64,000 nucleotides of DNA from Streptomyces mobaraensis NBRC 13819 = DSM 40847 (GCF_017916255.1 NZ_CP072827.1:3038001-3102000), one strand, 5' to 3'. Shown: positions 1 through 9,738, numbered from the stretch's first letter. The notes: generated by a model from the letters alone, not told the origin. Program-made: numbers and translations.

Positions 1-39
1 GCACCCCTCACCTGAGGCGCCCGTCCCCCGAGGAGCCGG

Positions 40-3000
40 TCAGCCGAGGATGGTCGTGAGGAACTCCCCGGTCCAGGCCAGCAGTTCCCGTCCGACCAGT
101 GGCTTGCCGCCGATGGGGCGGGTGGCGGGCCGGGGCACGAGGATCTGCCGGTTGGCGGGCTTCATGACCGTGCGCGGGTAGAGCCGCTTGAGCCGCAGCT
201 CCTGCGACTCGCGCAACTCGACCGGGCCGAAACGGACATTGGATCCCTGCAGGGTGATGTCCGTGACCCCGCAGGCCCGGGCGAGCATGCGCAGGCCCGC
301 GACCAGCAGCAGGTTCTCCACCGGCTCGGGGAGCTTGCCGTAGCGGTCGGTCAGCTCCTCGCGGACGGCCTTGATGTCCTCCTCGCTGTTGGCGGAGGCG
401 ATGGCGCGGTACGCCTGGAGGCGCAGCCGCTCGCCCGGCGCGTAGTCGTGCGGAACGTGCGCGTCCACCGGCAGTTCGATCTTGACCTCGAGCGGCGGCG
501 GCTCCTCCGCGCCACCGGCCTCCAAGGAGGCGCGGTAGTCCGCCACCGCCTCGCCCACCATGCGGATGTAGAGGTCGAAGCCGACGCCGGCGATGTGCCC
601 GGACTGCTCGCCGCCCAGCAGGTTGCCGGCGCCGCGGATCTCCAGGTCCTTCATCGCCACGTACATGCCGGCGCCCATCTCGGTGTGCTGGGCGATGGTG
701 GCCAGCCGCTCGTGGGCGGTCTCGGTGAGCGGCTTCTCCGGCGGGTACAGGAAGTAGGCGTACCCGCGCTCGCGGCTGCGGCCGACGCGGCCGCGGAGCT
801 GGTGGAGCTGGGAGAGACCGAAGTTGTCGCCGCGCTCGACGATGAGGGTGTTGGCGTTGGAGATGTCGATACCGGACTCCACGATCGTCGTGGAGACCAG
901 CACGTCGAACTTCTTCTCCCAGAAGTCGACCACGACCTGCTCCAGCGCGGACTCCGACATCTGCCCGTGCGCGGTGGCGATCCGCGCCTCGGGCACGATC
1001 TCGCGCAGCCGGGCGGCGGCCCGGTCGATGGACTCGACACGGTTGTGGATGTAGAAGACCTGCCCCTCGCGGAGCAGTTCGCGCCGGATGGCGGCGCCGA
1101 TCTGCTTCGGGTCGTAGGGCCCGACGAAGGTGAGGACCGGATGGCGCTCCTCCGGCGGAGTGGTGATCGTGGACATCTCGCGGATGCCGGTGACGGCCAT
1201 CTCCAGCGTGCGCGGGATCGGCGTCGCGGACATGGTGAGGACGTCCACGTTGGCGCGCAGCTTCTTCAGCTGTTCCTTGTGCTCGACGCCGAAGCGCTGC
1301 TCCTCGTCGACGATGACCAGGCCCAGGTCCTTGAACTTGGTCTCGGACGAGAAGAGGCGGTGGGTGCCGATGACGACGTCGACCGAGCCCTCGCGCAGGC
1401 CCTCCAGCACCGCCTTGGCCTCGGTGTCCGTCTGGAACCGGGAGAGTGCCTTCACCACCACGGGGAACTGGGCGTACCGCTCCGAGAAGGTGCCGAAGTG
1501 CTGCTGCACCAGCAGCGTGGTCGGCACCAGCACCGCCACCTGCTTGCCGTCCTGTACCGCCTTGAAGGCGGCCCGCACCGCGATCTCCGTCTTGCCGTAG
1601 CCGACGTCGCCGCAGATCAGGCGGTCCATGGGGACGGACTTCTCCATGTCCTCCTTGACCTCGGCGATGGTGGTGAGCTGGTCCGGGGTCTCGGCATAGG
1701 GGAAGGCGTCCTCCAGCTCCCGCTGCCAGGGGGTGTCCGGGCCGAAGGAGTGGCCGGGGGCGGCCATCCGCGCCGAGTAGAGCTTGATCAGATCGGCCGC
1801 GATCTCCTTGACGGCCTTCTTGGCGCGCGCCTTGGTCTTGGTCCAGTCGGCGCCGCCGAGCCGGTGCAGCGTCGGCGCCTCGCCGCCCACGTACTTGGTG
1901 ACCTGTTCCAGCTGGTCGGTGGGGATGTAGAGGCGGTCGCCGGGCTGGCCGCGCTTGGCGGGGGCGTACTCGACGAGCAGGTACTCGCGGGTGGCGCCCT
2001 GGACGGTGCGCTGCACCATCTCGATGTAGCGGCCGACGCCGTGCTGCTCGTGGACGATGTAGTCGCCCGCCTGGAGGGTCAGCGGGTCGATGGACTTGCG
2101 GCGGCGGGCCGGCATCCGGCCCATGTCCTTGCTCGCGGACTTCTGGCCGGAGAGGTCGGTCTCGGTGAGGACGGCGATCTTCAGTCCCGGGTGGACGAAA
2201 CCGCTGTCCAGGCTCGCGCAGGAGACATGCACCAGGGCCGGGGAGAAGTCGTCGAGCGCGGCGTCGAGCCGGGCCGGGATGCCCTCGTTGCCCAGCACCT
2301 CCACCGTCCGCGCGGCCGGGCCGTGCCCCTCAGTGAGGAACAGCGTCCGCCAGCCGTCGGCCAGCCAGCCCTTGGTGTCGGCCAGGGCGCGGGCGGTGTC
2401 GCCGCGGTAGGCCTCGGGGGCGTTCATGCCCAAGGTGAGGGTGTCGCTGTCCAGGTCCTCGTCAGCGGCGAAGGGGCTGACGGACCACCACATCATGCCC
2501 AGTTCGCGGGCGTGGTCGCGGACGTCGGCGATGCTCCACAGCGAGGCGGCGTCCACGTCGATGGGCGCCTCGCCGCCGCCCGCGGTGGCGGCCCAGGACG
2601 CCTGGAGGAACTCCTGCGAGGTGGCGACGAGGTCCGCGGCACGGGTCCGCACCCGCTCCGGGTCGCAGACGACCGCCATGCTGCCGGCCGGGAGGACGTC
2701 GAGCAGCAGCTCCATGTCGTCCACCAGCACCGGGGCGAGGGACTCCATGCCCTCGACGGCGATGCCCTCGGCGATCTTCCCGAGGAGTTCGCCCAGCTCC
2801 GGGTGGTCCTCGGCGAGCGCGGCGGCCCGCTCCCGGACGGCGTCGGTGAGCAGCAGTTCGCGGCAGGGCGGCGCCCAGAGGCCGTGCTCGGCCACCTCCA
2901 GGGACCGCTGGTCGGCCACCTTGAAGTAGCGGATCTCCTCCACGTCGTCGCCCCAGAACTCCACCCGCAGCGGGTGTTCCTCGGTGGGCGGGAAGACGTC

Positions 3001-3567
3001 GAGGATGCCGCCGCGGACGGCGAACTCGCCGCGCTTCTCGACCAGCTCGACCCGGGCGTACGCGGCGGCGGCCAGTGCCTCGGTCACCTCGCCGAGGTCG
3101 GCGCTCCGCCCGCTGCGCAGGCTGACGGGCTCCAGGTCGCCGAGCCCCTTGACCTGCGGCTGGAGCACCGACCGGATGGGCGCGACGACGACGCTGACGG
3201 GCCCGGCGGCCGGGTCGTCGGGGCTGGGGTGGGCGAGCCGGCGGAGCACGGCGAGCCGGCGGCCGACGGTGTCGGAGCGCGGCGAAAGGCGCTCGTGCGG
3301 CAGCGTCTCCCAGGACGGGTACTCGACGACGCCGTCCGGCGGCAGCAGCGAGCGCAGGGCGGCGGCCAGGTCCTCGGCCTCCCGCCCGGTGGCGGTGACG
3401 GCCAGCACGGGCCGGCCCGCGCGGGCCAGGGCGGCGATGGTGAACGGCCTGGCGGCGGGCGGTCCGACGAGGTCGATGTGCGGCCGGTTGCCGTCGCCCG
3501 CGGCCTTCACCGCTTCGGCGAGCGCCGGATCGTTGACGACGGCGTCGAGCAGACCGTGCAGGCTCAT
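40..3567 (-). CDS. mfd: Transcription-repair coupling factor Mfd
   Basis: Cytoplasmic ATP-dependent translocase that removes RNA polymerase stalled at DNA lesions and recruits UvrA. The 1175-aa length is normal for the family. The N-terminal part is the UvrB-like module. A CarD-like RNA-polymerase-interaction domain follows near residues 500-580 (IVHEQHGVGRY). The RecG-like motor has Walker A GDVGYGKT near 654 and Walker B VDEEQRFG near 754, and a TRG/TRCF C-terminal domain follows. The frame is open 98 codons further upstream, but that extension is low-complexity Arg/Pro/Ala. I chose the ATG giving MSLHGLLDAV because conserved sequence begins there. It is followed on its 5' side by an intergenic repeat, and no partner gene is evident. 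Identification is secure; only the start carries minor doubt. Confidence 0.97.
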   Translation of the reverse strand: MSLHGLLDAVVNDPALAEAVKAAGDGNRPHIDLVGPPAARPFTIAALARAGRPVLAVTATGREAEDLAAALRSLLPPDGVVEYPSWETLPHERLSPRSDTVGRRLAVLRRLAHPSPDDPAAGPVSVVVAPIRSVLQPQVKGLGDLEPVSLRSGRSADLGEVTEALAAAAYARVELVEKRGEFAVRGGILDVFPPTEEHPLRVEFWGDDVEEIRYFKVADQRSLEVAEHGLWAPPCRELLLTDAVRERAAALAEDHPELGELLGKIAEGIAVEGMESLAPVLVDDMELLLDVLPAGSMAVVCDPERVRTRAADLVATSQEFLQASWAATAGGGEAPIDVDAASLWSIADVRDHARELGMMWWSVSPFAADEDLDSDTLTLGMNAPEAYRGDTARALADTKGWLADGWRTLFLTEGHGPAARTVEVLGNEGIPARLDAALDDFSPALVHVSCASLDSGFVHPGLKIAVLTETDLSGQKSASKDMGRMPARRRKSIDPLTLQAGDYIVHEQHGVGRYIEMVQRTVQGATREYLLVEYAPAKRGQPGDRLYIPTDQLEQVTKYVGGEAPTLHRLGGADWTKTKARAKKAVKEIAADLIKLYSARMAAPGHSFGPDTPWQRELEDAFPYAETPDQLTTIAEVKEDMEKSVPMDRLICGDVGYGKTEIAVRAAFKAVQDGKQVAVLVPTTLLVQQHFGTFSERYAQFPVVVKALSRFQTDTEAKAVLEGLREGSVDVVIGTHRLFSSETKFKDLGLVIVDEEQRFGVEHKEQLKKLRANVDVLTMSATPIPRTLEMAVTGIREMSTITTPPEERHPVLTFVGPYDPKQIGAAIRRELLREGQVFYIHNRVESIDRAAARLREIVPEARIATAHGQMSESALEQVVVDFWEKKFDVLVSTTIVESGIDISNANTLIVERGDNFGLSQLHQLRGRVGRSRERGYAYFLYPPEKPLTETAHERLATIAQHTEMGAGMYVAMKDLEIRGAGNLLGGEQSGHIAGVGFDLYIRMVGEAVADYRASLEAGGAEEPPPLEVKIELPVDAHVPHDYAPGERLRLQAYRAIASANSEEDIKAVREELTDRYGKLPEPVENLLLVAGLRMLARACGVTDITLQGSNVRFGPVELRESQELRLKRLYPRTVMKPANRQILVPRPATRPIGGKPLVGRELLAWTGEFLTTILG

Positions 3568-4005
3568 GAGGGGCTTCCGTCCCGGGAGGGTGACAACACG
3601 AATCGCCCGACGCGTGGGGGACGAGCCGGGTGTGTCTCCAGCGTACGACGCGGTGGTGGGGTGGGTGGGGGCGTCGGGGTGCGGCCGAGCGCGGGCCGGT
3701 GGGTGGCGGGCGGCCCGCGCCCCGGTGGCGGGGTGAGCGCCCCGGGCTTCCGAGGCCCGGCCGGGCCTCGGAAGGATTCTTGCCCCTGTCCCGCCCCTTC
3801 CCGTTTCTTGCGGGGGCTGCGCCCCCGCGCCCCCGCAGCACGCTTCGCGCGCTGTCCTCAAACGCCGGACAGGCTGGGGGCGGGCGGCAGGGGTGGGTGG
3901 GCCGGTGCTCGCGCGCTGCCCTCAAACGCCGGACGGGCTGACTACGGCGCCAGGCCCGGCCGCGCACCCCCGTGGCGTGGCCGGGCCCTGGCGACCCTGG
4001 TGGGG
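3568..4005. other. Gene-free stretch between mfd and the FtsX gene
   Basis: About 440 bases without a credible gene. The left part holds the mfd leader. From about 3783 onward it is filled by a decayed copy of the intergenic palindromic element described separately. No clear sigma70-type promoter stands out. Confidence 0.6.
3783..3941. repeat. Intergenic palindromic element, one-arm copy with duplicated core
   Basis: A GC-hairpin segment (TTTCTTGCGGGGGC then GCGCCCCCGC) is followed by the core word CCTCAAACGCCGG at 3854-3877 (one substituted copy) and again at 3918-3941. The same core recurs at 22.1 and 58.4 kb, and with one base changed at 53.2 kb. It lies just downstream of the 3' end of the leftward FtsX permease gene (stop at 4006), so a terminator or 3'-end role is plausible but unproven. 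Confidence 0.7.
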
Positions 4006-6570
4006 TCAGTCCGTGGCGATGGCGTTGAGGACGTTCATCCGGCCTGCCCGGAAGGCCGGGATCAGGGCGGCCAGGAGGCCGACCACCGCGGAGCCGAGGA
4101 AGACGGCGACGATCGTGGGCCAGGGGATGTCCAGGACGCCGAGGCCCTCCAGGGCCAGCAGCTTCTGGGCCGTCGTGCCCCAGCCCATGCCCAGTCCGAG
4201 GCCCAGCAGGGCACCGAAGAGGGCGATGACCACCGACTCCAGGCGGATCATGCGGCGCAGCTGGCGGCGGGAGAGGCCGATGGCGCGCATCAGGCCGATC
4301 TCGCGGGTCCGCTCGACGACCGACAGGGCGAGGGTGTTCACGACGCCGAGGATCGCGACGATGATCGCCAGGGCCAGCAGCCCGTAGATGATGTTGAGGA
4401 GCTGCCCGACCTGGTCCTTGATCATGGCCTTGTAGTCGGCCTGGTCGCGCACCTTGACCTGCGGGTACTCGGCGACGGCGGCCTTGAGGGAGGCGGCGGC
4501 CTCCGTGGCCCGGCCGTCCTTCGCCTTGGCGAGGATCATGCCGGTCAGCGGCATCGCGCCCGCCGGCAGGTACCGCCGGGCGGTGGCGATGTCCAGGTAC
4601 ATCGCGCCCTTGTCCAGCGACGTGTCGTCCGAGGTGACGGCGTTGACCCGGAGCCGGGCGGTCCGGCCGTCGATCATGGTGACGGTCAGCCGGTCGCCGC
4701 GCCGGATGCCGTGGTCCTTGGCGAAGCCCTCGGGCACGGACATGGCGTCCTTGGCGTAGGCGTCCTTCAGCCGGCCCTGGACGGTCTCGGACCGGACGTC
4801 GTCGGCGTAGGTGGGGTCGGTGGCGGTGAGCCGCTGCGTGGCGGTCTTCCCGTCGGGAGTGGTGACCTTGGCCGTGACGTGGAAGTAGCGGCTGAAGTGC
4901 TCGATGTCGTGGGCCGACAGGACGGCCTTCTCCACGGCCGGGCTCAGGGCCTTGTCGCCGCCGTCCTGGATGATGAAGTCCGCTCCGACGGACTTGTCCA
5001 GCTGGTCGGTGGCGGAGGCGACCATCGAGGAGCCGACCACGGACAGGGCGGCCACCAGCGCGAGGCCGATCATCAGGGCGGAGCCGGTGGCGCCGGTGCG
5101 CCGCGGGTTGCGCAGCGCGTTGCGCTCGGCGAGCCGGCCGACGGGGCCGAAGACGCGGAGGACGACGGCGCCGAGGGCACGGACGAGGAAACCGGCGAGC
5201 AGCGGTCCGACGACCACGAACCCGACGAGCGTCAGCAGGACGCCGATGCCGAGCAGCCCGGAGCCGGCGGACGCCTGGTCGGCGTTGCCCGCGGCGAGCA
5301 GCGCGGCGGCGCCGGCGGCGGTCAGCGCCAGCCCGATGCCGGCCCGCACCCGGCCGGCGCGGCCGTCGGCGGGGGTGCCGGCGTCGCGCAGGGCGGCCAT
5401 CGGCGAGATCTTCCCGGCCCGGCGGGCGGGCAGGTAGGCGGCGAACACGGTGACGAGCACGCCGATGGCGAGGCCGACGAGCGGGGTGGTGACCTTGATC
5501 GTCAGTTCACCGGTGTCCAGGTTCATGCCGACGGACTCCATCAGCCCCATCAGGCCGACGGCCAGTCCGATGCCGCCGCCGATGCCCAGCACCGAGCCGA
5601 TGACACCGAGCATCAGCGCCTCGACGAGCACCGACCGGTTGATCTGGCGGCGTCCGGCGCCGATGGCCCGCATCAGGCCGATCTCGCGGGTGCGCTGGGC
5701 GACCAGCATGGAGAAGGTGTTGACGATCAGGAAGATGCCCACGAGGACGGCGATGCCGGCGAAGCCCAGCAGCGCGTACTTCATGACGTCGAGGACGGAG
5801 CCGAAGTCCTCCTTGTTCTCCTTCTTCGTCTCGGCGGCCGTGTGCACCGTCAGGCGCGGGCCGACGGCCGCCGTGACGCGTTCCTTGAGCTGCTCGTCGC
5901 TGACGCCGGGGGCGGCGGTCAGCCCGAAGCCGCTGTACCCGCCGGTGGTGCCGAGCAGCCGGGTCTGGGCGGTGCGGGTGTCGAGGTAGACGACCGCGGC
6001 GCCCGGGTTGGTGGTCTTGTAGGTGGCGAGGCCGACGACGCGGACGCGGAAGTCGCCCGGGGCCGCGATGACGCGGAGGGTGTCGCCGATCCGCACGCCG
6101 CGCTTGTCGGCGGTGTCGGAGTCGAGGACGGCCTCGGCGGCCCCGCGCGGCTCGTGGCCACTGGTGATCTCGACGGACTTCTTCTGCCGCTCGCTCCAGT
6201 TGGTGCCCACGGTGGGGGCGCCGGAGTCGGGGCCGATGTCCTTGTTGCGGGCGTCCGCGACGGTGATCTGCTGACTGCTCGCCTCGGGCTCGACCCTGGC
6301 GACGCCGGGCACGGCGGCCAGCTTGCCCTGGAGCGAGGCGGGCACGGTCCGCGGCTTCCCGGTCTGCTGGACGTCGTCCTTCTTCTCGGGCGTGACCGAG
6401 ACGTCGGAGGCGGTGGCCGCGAAGAGCTTGTCGAACGTCGCGTTCATGGTGTCCGTGAACACCAGCGTGCCGCAGACGAACGCCACCGACAGCAGCACGG
6501 CCACGGCGGACAGCGCCATCCGGCCCTTGTGGGCCAGGAGGTTGCGCAGGGAGGTCTTGAAGACGGTCAC
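4006..6570 (-). CDS. ABC transporter permease, two FtsX domains
   Basis: Membrane subunit (854 aa) of a MacB/LolCDE-like ABC system. An N-terminal transmembrane helix (LSAVAVLLSVAFVCGTLVFTD) precedes a large extracytoplasmic domain. The first FtsX block of three helices (GIAVLVGIFLIVNTFSMLVAQRTREIGLMRAIG) is followed by a second MacB-like periplasmic region and a C-terminal FtsX block (LGVVNTLALSVVERTREIGLMRAIG). Both blocks carry the family signature of Thr-Arg-Glu-Ile-Gly followed by Arg-Ala-Ile-Gly. The GTG start overlaps the stop of the upstream ATPase gene by GTGA, implying translational coupling. Such duplicated-FtsX permeases usually export lipids, peptides or lipoproteins or transmit mechanical force; the substrate cannot be told from sequence. 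Confidence 0.93.
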   Translation of the reverse strand: MTVFKTSLRNLLAHKGRMALSAVAVLLSVAFVCGTLVFTDTMNATFDKLFAATASDVSVTPEKKDDVQQTGKPRTVPASLQGKLAAVPGVARVEPEASSQQITVADARNKDIGPDSGAPTVGTNWSERQKKSVEITSGHEPRGAAEAVLDSDTADKRGVRIGDTLRVIAAPGDFRVRVVGLATYKTTNPGAAVVYLDTRTAQTRLLGTTGGYSGFGLTAAPGVSDEQLKERVTAAVGPRLTVHTAAETKKENKEDFGSVLDVMKYALLGFAGIAVLVGIFLIVNTFSMLVAQRTREIGLMRAIGAGRRQINRSVLVEALMLGVIGSVLGIGGGIGLAVGLMGLMESVGMNLDTGELTIKVTTPLVGLAIGVLVTVFAAYLPARRAGKISPMAALRDAGTPADGRAGRVRAGIGLALTAAGAAALLAAGNADQASAGSGLLGIGVLLTLVGFVVVGPLLAGFLVRALGAVVLRVFGPVGRLAERNALRNPRRTGATGSALMIGLALVAALSVVGSSMVASATDQLDKSVGADFIIQDGGDKALSPAVEKAVLSAHDIEHFSRYFHVTAKVTTPDGKTATQRLTATDPTYADDVRSETVQGRLKDAYAKDAMSVPEGFAKDHGIRRGDRLTVTMIDGRTARLRVNAVTSDDTSLDKGAMYLDIATARRYLPAGAMPLTGMILAKAKDGRATEAAASLKAAVAEYPQVKVRDQADYKAMIKDQVGQLLNIIYGLLALAIIVAILGVVNTLALSVVERTREIGLMRAIGLSRRQLRRMIRLESVVIALFGALLGLGLGMGWGTTAQKLLALEGLGVLDIPWPTIVAVFLGSAVVGLLAALIPAFRAGRMNVLNAIATD

Positions 6571-7355
6571 GAGACCCGCCCGCGGGCGTCGAAGTGCTTC
6601 ATGCGCTCGAGGACCATGTCGGCGGTGGGCTGGTGCATCTCGTCGACGATCCGCCCGTCCGCCAGGTAGAGCACGCGGTCGGCGTAGGAGGCGGCGACGG
6701 CGTCGTGGGTGACCATCACGATGGTCTGGCCGAGTTCGTCCACCGAGCGGCGGAGGAAGCCCAGCACCTCGGCGCCGGCCCGCGAGTCGAGGTTGCCGGT
6801 CGGCTCGTCGCCGAAGATGATCTCGGGCCGGGCGGCGAGCGCGCGGGCCACGGCGACGCGCTGCTGCTGACCGCCGGAGAGCTGGTTGGGCCGGTGCTTG
6901 AGGCGTCCCGCCAGACCGACGGTCTCCACCACCCGGTTCAGCCAGTCCCGGTCCGGCTTGCGGCCGGCGATGTCCATGGGGAGCGTGATGTTCTCGAGGG
7001 CGTTGAGGGTCGGCAGCAGGTTGAACGCCTGGAAGATAAAGCCGATCCGGTCGCGGCGGAGCTGGGTGAGCTTCTTGTCCTTGAGCCGGGTTATCTCGGT
7101 CTCGTCGATCCAGATCTCGCCGGAGGTGACCGTGTCGAGGCCGGCGAGACAGTGCATCAGGGTCGACTTGCCGGACCCGGACGGGCCCATGATGGCCGTG
7201 AACTGCCCGCGGGCGATGTCCACGTCGACGTGGTCCAGCGCGGTGACGCGGGTCTCCCCCGAGCCGTACGCCTTGAGGACCTGACGCGCCCTCGCCGCGA
7301 CGGCCGTCCGTCCTCCGCCACTCCCGGTCATGGGAATCGATACAGCCGTCTTCAC
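6567..7355 (-). CDS. ABC transporter ATP-binding protein (LolD/MacB type)
   Basis: Cytoplasmic ATPase (262 aa) powering the FtsX permease encoded immediately downstream. Visible motifs are Walker A GPSGSGKST, signature LSGGQQQR, Walker B IIFGDEPTGNLDS and the switch His in MVTHD. The TGNLDS extension after Walker B is typical of the LolD/MacB/FtsE subfamily. A frame extending upstream to 7568 is open, but it gives a low-complexity leader. I chose GTG at 7355 because an AGGAG lies 8 nt before it and the protein then starts VKTAVSIPM. The two genes form a tight operon by a 4-bp overlap. Confidence 0.94.
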   Translation of the reverse strand: MKTAVSIPMTGSGGGRTAVAARARQVLKAYGSGETRVTALDHVDVDIARGQFTAIMGPSGSGKSTLMHCLAGLDTVTSGEIWIDETEITRLKDKKLTQLRRDRIGFIFQAFNLLPTLNALENITLPMDIAGRKPDRDWLNRVVETVGLAGRLKHRPNQLSGGQQQRVAVARALAARPEIIFGDEPTGNLDSRAGAEVLGFLRRSVDELGQTIVMVTHDAVAASYADRVLYLADGRIVDEMHQPTADMVLERMKHFDARGRVS

Positions 7356-7861
7356 AGTGGGGTCTCCTGATTCTGCTTCGTCCGGGGTCCGTCCGGTGGA
7401 ACCCTCCGGACCTGCACCAGCCTGTCGTTCCACGGCGGGCGCCGCGATGGGGCGGAGAGGTGTTCCGGTGGTGGGGCCAGCCCCACCCCGGCCCTCCTGC
7501 CGGCCGCCGTACGACGAGCCTAGGGAGCGGGAGGGCCGCCCCTCCTCCTGCTGCGGGACGAGCGCCACCGGTGGGGACGTAGGGGCCGACCCCTAGGGGA
7601 CGCACCCCCCAAGACGGGCCGCTTCTCAGGGTCGTGCAGAATCGGAATGCCCTCTTCCGGGCGCCGTGAGCCGACGGTGCGCGGGTGAAACGGCCGAACT
7701 GCCCTCCCTTCCGAGGGAACGCGTCGCGAAGAAACCGTGAAGCCCGTCCCGGGGCAAGACAATTGGGGCTTGAGGGAATTAGTGTTCGGGTCTATGGCCG
7801 AGGGGGGCGTCCGACAGCCTCCCCTGCGCCCGGCCGCCGGTCTCCCAAGGAAGCAGCCCAG
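7356..7861. other. Divergent intergenic region with a long leader before the transglycosylase
   Basis: About 500 bases separate the leftward ABC operon from the rightward lytic transglycosylase; no gene is credible. The half from about 7610 to 7861 would be a long 5' untranslated leader. It contains several short hairpins (for example CCCTTCCGAGGG near 7705), the stretch TTGGGGCTTGAGGGAATTAG near 7762 and CCGACAGCCTCCCC near 7811. These are loosely reminiscent of actinobacterial ydaO (c-di-AMP) leaders of wall-hydrolase genes, but I cannot align it reliably. Confidence 0.4.
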
Positions 7862-9679
7862 GTGAAGATACTTCGTACGCGCGCTGCCAGCGTCTCCCGA
7901 CAGGGACTGTGCACTGCTCTGCTCGTCGCCAGCCTCACCACCGCGGCGGTGGGCGCCAGCCCGCCGCACAACGCGGCGGACGCCGGTGACCCCGCCCCCG
8001 GGCCCGGCAACCCGCAGAGACTGCCGCATGGCTCCCCCAACCTCGCCCTGCCCGACCTCGTCCCCCCGCCGGGCACCCCCGGAGCGCCGGGCCCCGGCAC
8101 TCCCGACGGCGGACCGGACAAGGCCACCGGCATCCCCGCGACCGCCCTGGCCGCCTACAAGAACGCCGAGAAAATCGCCAAGGAACAGTGGCCGGACTGC
8201 CACGTGCCCTGGGAACTCATCGCGGGCATCGGCAAGGTGGAGTCCGACCACGGTGGCATGGGCGGCGGCCTGCGCACCGACGGGTCCAGCGCCAAGCCCA
8301 TCATCGGCCCGCCCCTGACGGGCGAGAAGTTCGCGCTTGTCCGCGACACGGACGGCGGACGGTACGACGGTGACCGGCAGTTCGACCATGCCGTCGGACC
8401 GATGCAGTTCATCCCGTCCACCTGGCAGGCGTACGCCGCCGACGGACGCGGAACCGGCCAGAAGGACCCCAACAACATCTTCGACGCGGCGGCCGGCACC
8501 GCCCGCTACCTGTGCGCCGGCGGCCTCGACCTGAGCAAGCCGGCGGACGTCGAGAAGGCGGTCCTGCGCTACAACTCCTCCCGCGACTACCTCAACACGG
8601 TGCTCGCGTGGATGCGCACGTACCAGAACGGCGGCGGGGGCGCCGTCTCCGACGTGCCCGTCGGGTCGCCGCCGGGCGGCACGACCCTGCCGACGATTCC
8701 GGCCGTGCCCACCGTGCCGACCGTGCCCACGACGCCGTCCCGGCCCACGCCGGGGAACACGACGCCGAGCACGCCCAAGCCCAACCCGAAGCCGAAGCCC
8801 GACCAGAACAAGCCGGGTGACAAGGACAAGCCGGGTGGGGACAAGGGCAAGCCCGGGGACCACAAGCCCACGGCGTCCCGCCTGGAGCGCAGGAGCGACA
8901 AGGAACTGACGGCGGAGGCCGGCCAGAAATTCGGTCCCCTGACGGTGCGCGCGCTCACCGCCGACGGGAAGCCCGTCACGGGCACCCGGGTGCAGTTCGA
9001 GGTCATGGGAGACGACGGCCCGAGCTTCCCCGACGGCCCGATCATCACCGCCGCCACCGGCAAGGACGGCCTGGTCACCGTAAAGGGCCTGACCGCGGGC
9101 AACACCCCCGGGACGTACACGGTCCGCGCGACCATCGGCGACCGGAGCAGTACGCACGTCGACTTCACCGCGGTCGTCACGAAACCGAAGCCTCCTCAGG
9201 CGGACAAGATCGTCCGAATCGGCAACACCCCTCTGTCGGCAAACGCGGGTGACCCCTTCGACCCGATCACCATCGAGGCCGACGCCGACGGCGAGCCGCT
9301 GGCCAACGTGAAGTTCACGGCGACCGTTCTCGAGGGCGACAAGGTGGCGAAGACCGGTCCGTACTTCAAGGACGGCGACAAGCGGCCCCGTACGTGGACG
9401 TTCACCACGGGCGACGACGGCAGGGTGGATCTGAAGACGCTCGTCGCCGACGGCAGGAAGGGCACCTTCACCCTGCTCCTCACCACCGAGAACGATGTCC
9501 GGCTTTCACTGAAACTGATCGTCACCCCCAAGCCCGGCGAGCCCAGTGGATCGGGCACGCCCAGCGACAAGAGCACCGGCAAGGGAGACAAGGGCGCGAA
9601 GGGCGTACCGAAGAAGGCCCCGGCCACCCCGAGCGCCGGCTCAAGCCCGAGTCCCAAGGCCACCCGTACGAAGGGCTGA
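7862..9679 (+). CDS. Secreted lytic transglycosylase with Ig-like C-terminal domains
   Basis: Peptidoglycan hydrolase of the SLT/MltB-like group (605 aa), cleaving the glycan chain between MurNAc and GlcNAc outside the membrane. Residues 1-32 form a signal peptide (KILRTRAAS then a hydrophobic run ending TTAAVGAS). The catalytic domain spans about 90-270. It has the probable catalytic Glu127 in GIGKVESDHG, plus GPMQFIPSTW, the AAAGTARYLCAGG motif and RYNSSRDYL. A long Pro/Lys/Gly linker (about 275-400) leads to two beta-sandwich (invasin/Big_1-like) repeats, each with a pattern of the type GKPVTGTRVQFEV...GTYTVRA. The tail is Lys/Ser/Pro-rich. The GTG start follows AAGGA. The linker and Ig-like repeats suggest a wall-spanning or exposed anchor; that part is inference. 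Confidence 0.9.
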   Translation: MKILRTRAASVSRQGLCTALLVASLTTAAVGASPPHNAADAGDPAPGPGNPQRLPHGSPNLALPDLVPPPGTPGAPGPGTPDGGPDKATGIPATALAAYKNAEKIAKEQWPDCHVPWELIAGIGKVESDHGGMGGGLRTDGSSAKPIIGPPLTGEKFALVRDTDGGRYDGDRQFDHAVGPMQFIPSTWQAYAADGRGTGQKDPNNIFDAAAGTARYLCAGGLDLSKPADVEKAVLRYNSSRDYLNTVLAWMRTYQNGGGGAVSDVPVGSPPGGTTLPTIPAVPTVPTVPTTPSRPTPGNTTPSTPKPNPKPKPDQNKPGDKDKPGGDKGKPGDHKPTASRLERRSDKELTAEAGQKFGPLTVRALTADGKPVTGTRVQFEVMGDDGPSFPDGPIITAATGKDGLVTVKGLTAGNTPGTYTVRATIGDRSSTHVDFTAVVTKPKPPQADKIVRIGNTPLSANAGDPFDPITIEADADGEPLANVKFTATVLEGDKVAKTGPYFKDGDKRPRTWTFTTGDDGRVDLKTLVADGRKGTFTLLLTTENDVRLSLKLIVTPKPGEPSGSGTPSDKSTGKGDKGAKGVPKKAPATPSAGSSPSPKATRTKG

Positions 9680-9689
9680 CGCACCCGAC

Positions 9690-9734
9690 CCGTACGTCCC
9701 GTCCGCCCCACCCCGCGGAGGACGGGACGTACGG
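9690..9734. terminator. Bidirectional hairpin terminator
   Basis: Perfect 15-bp stem (arms 9690-9704 and 9720-9734, beginning CCGTACGTCCCG) around a 15-nt loop. It sits exactly in the 59-base gap between two convergent genes. There is no T-run on either strand, as is usual in Streptomyces. Confidence 0.8.
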
Positions 9735-9738
9735 CCGC

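Noticed and set aside
448..6669. A 2073-codon open frame on the + strand running against mfd and the ABC operon
   Set aside because: Its translation is Gly/Arg/Asp/Val-rich low complexity with no domain, and it lies opposite three well-identified genes. Such shadow frames are normal at this GC content.
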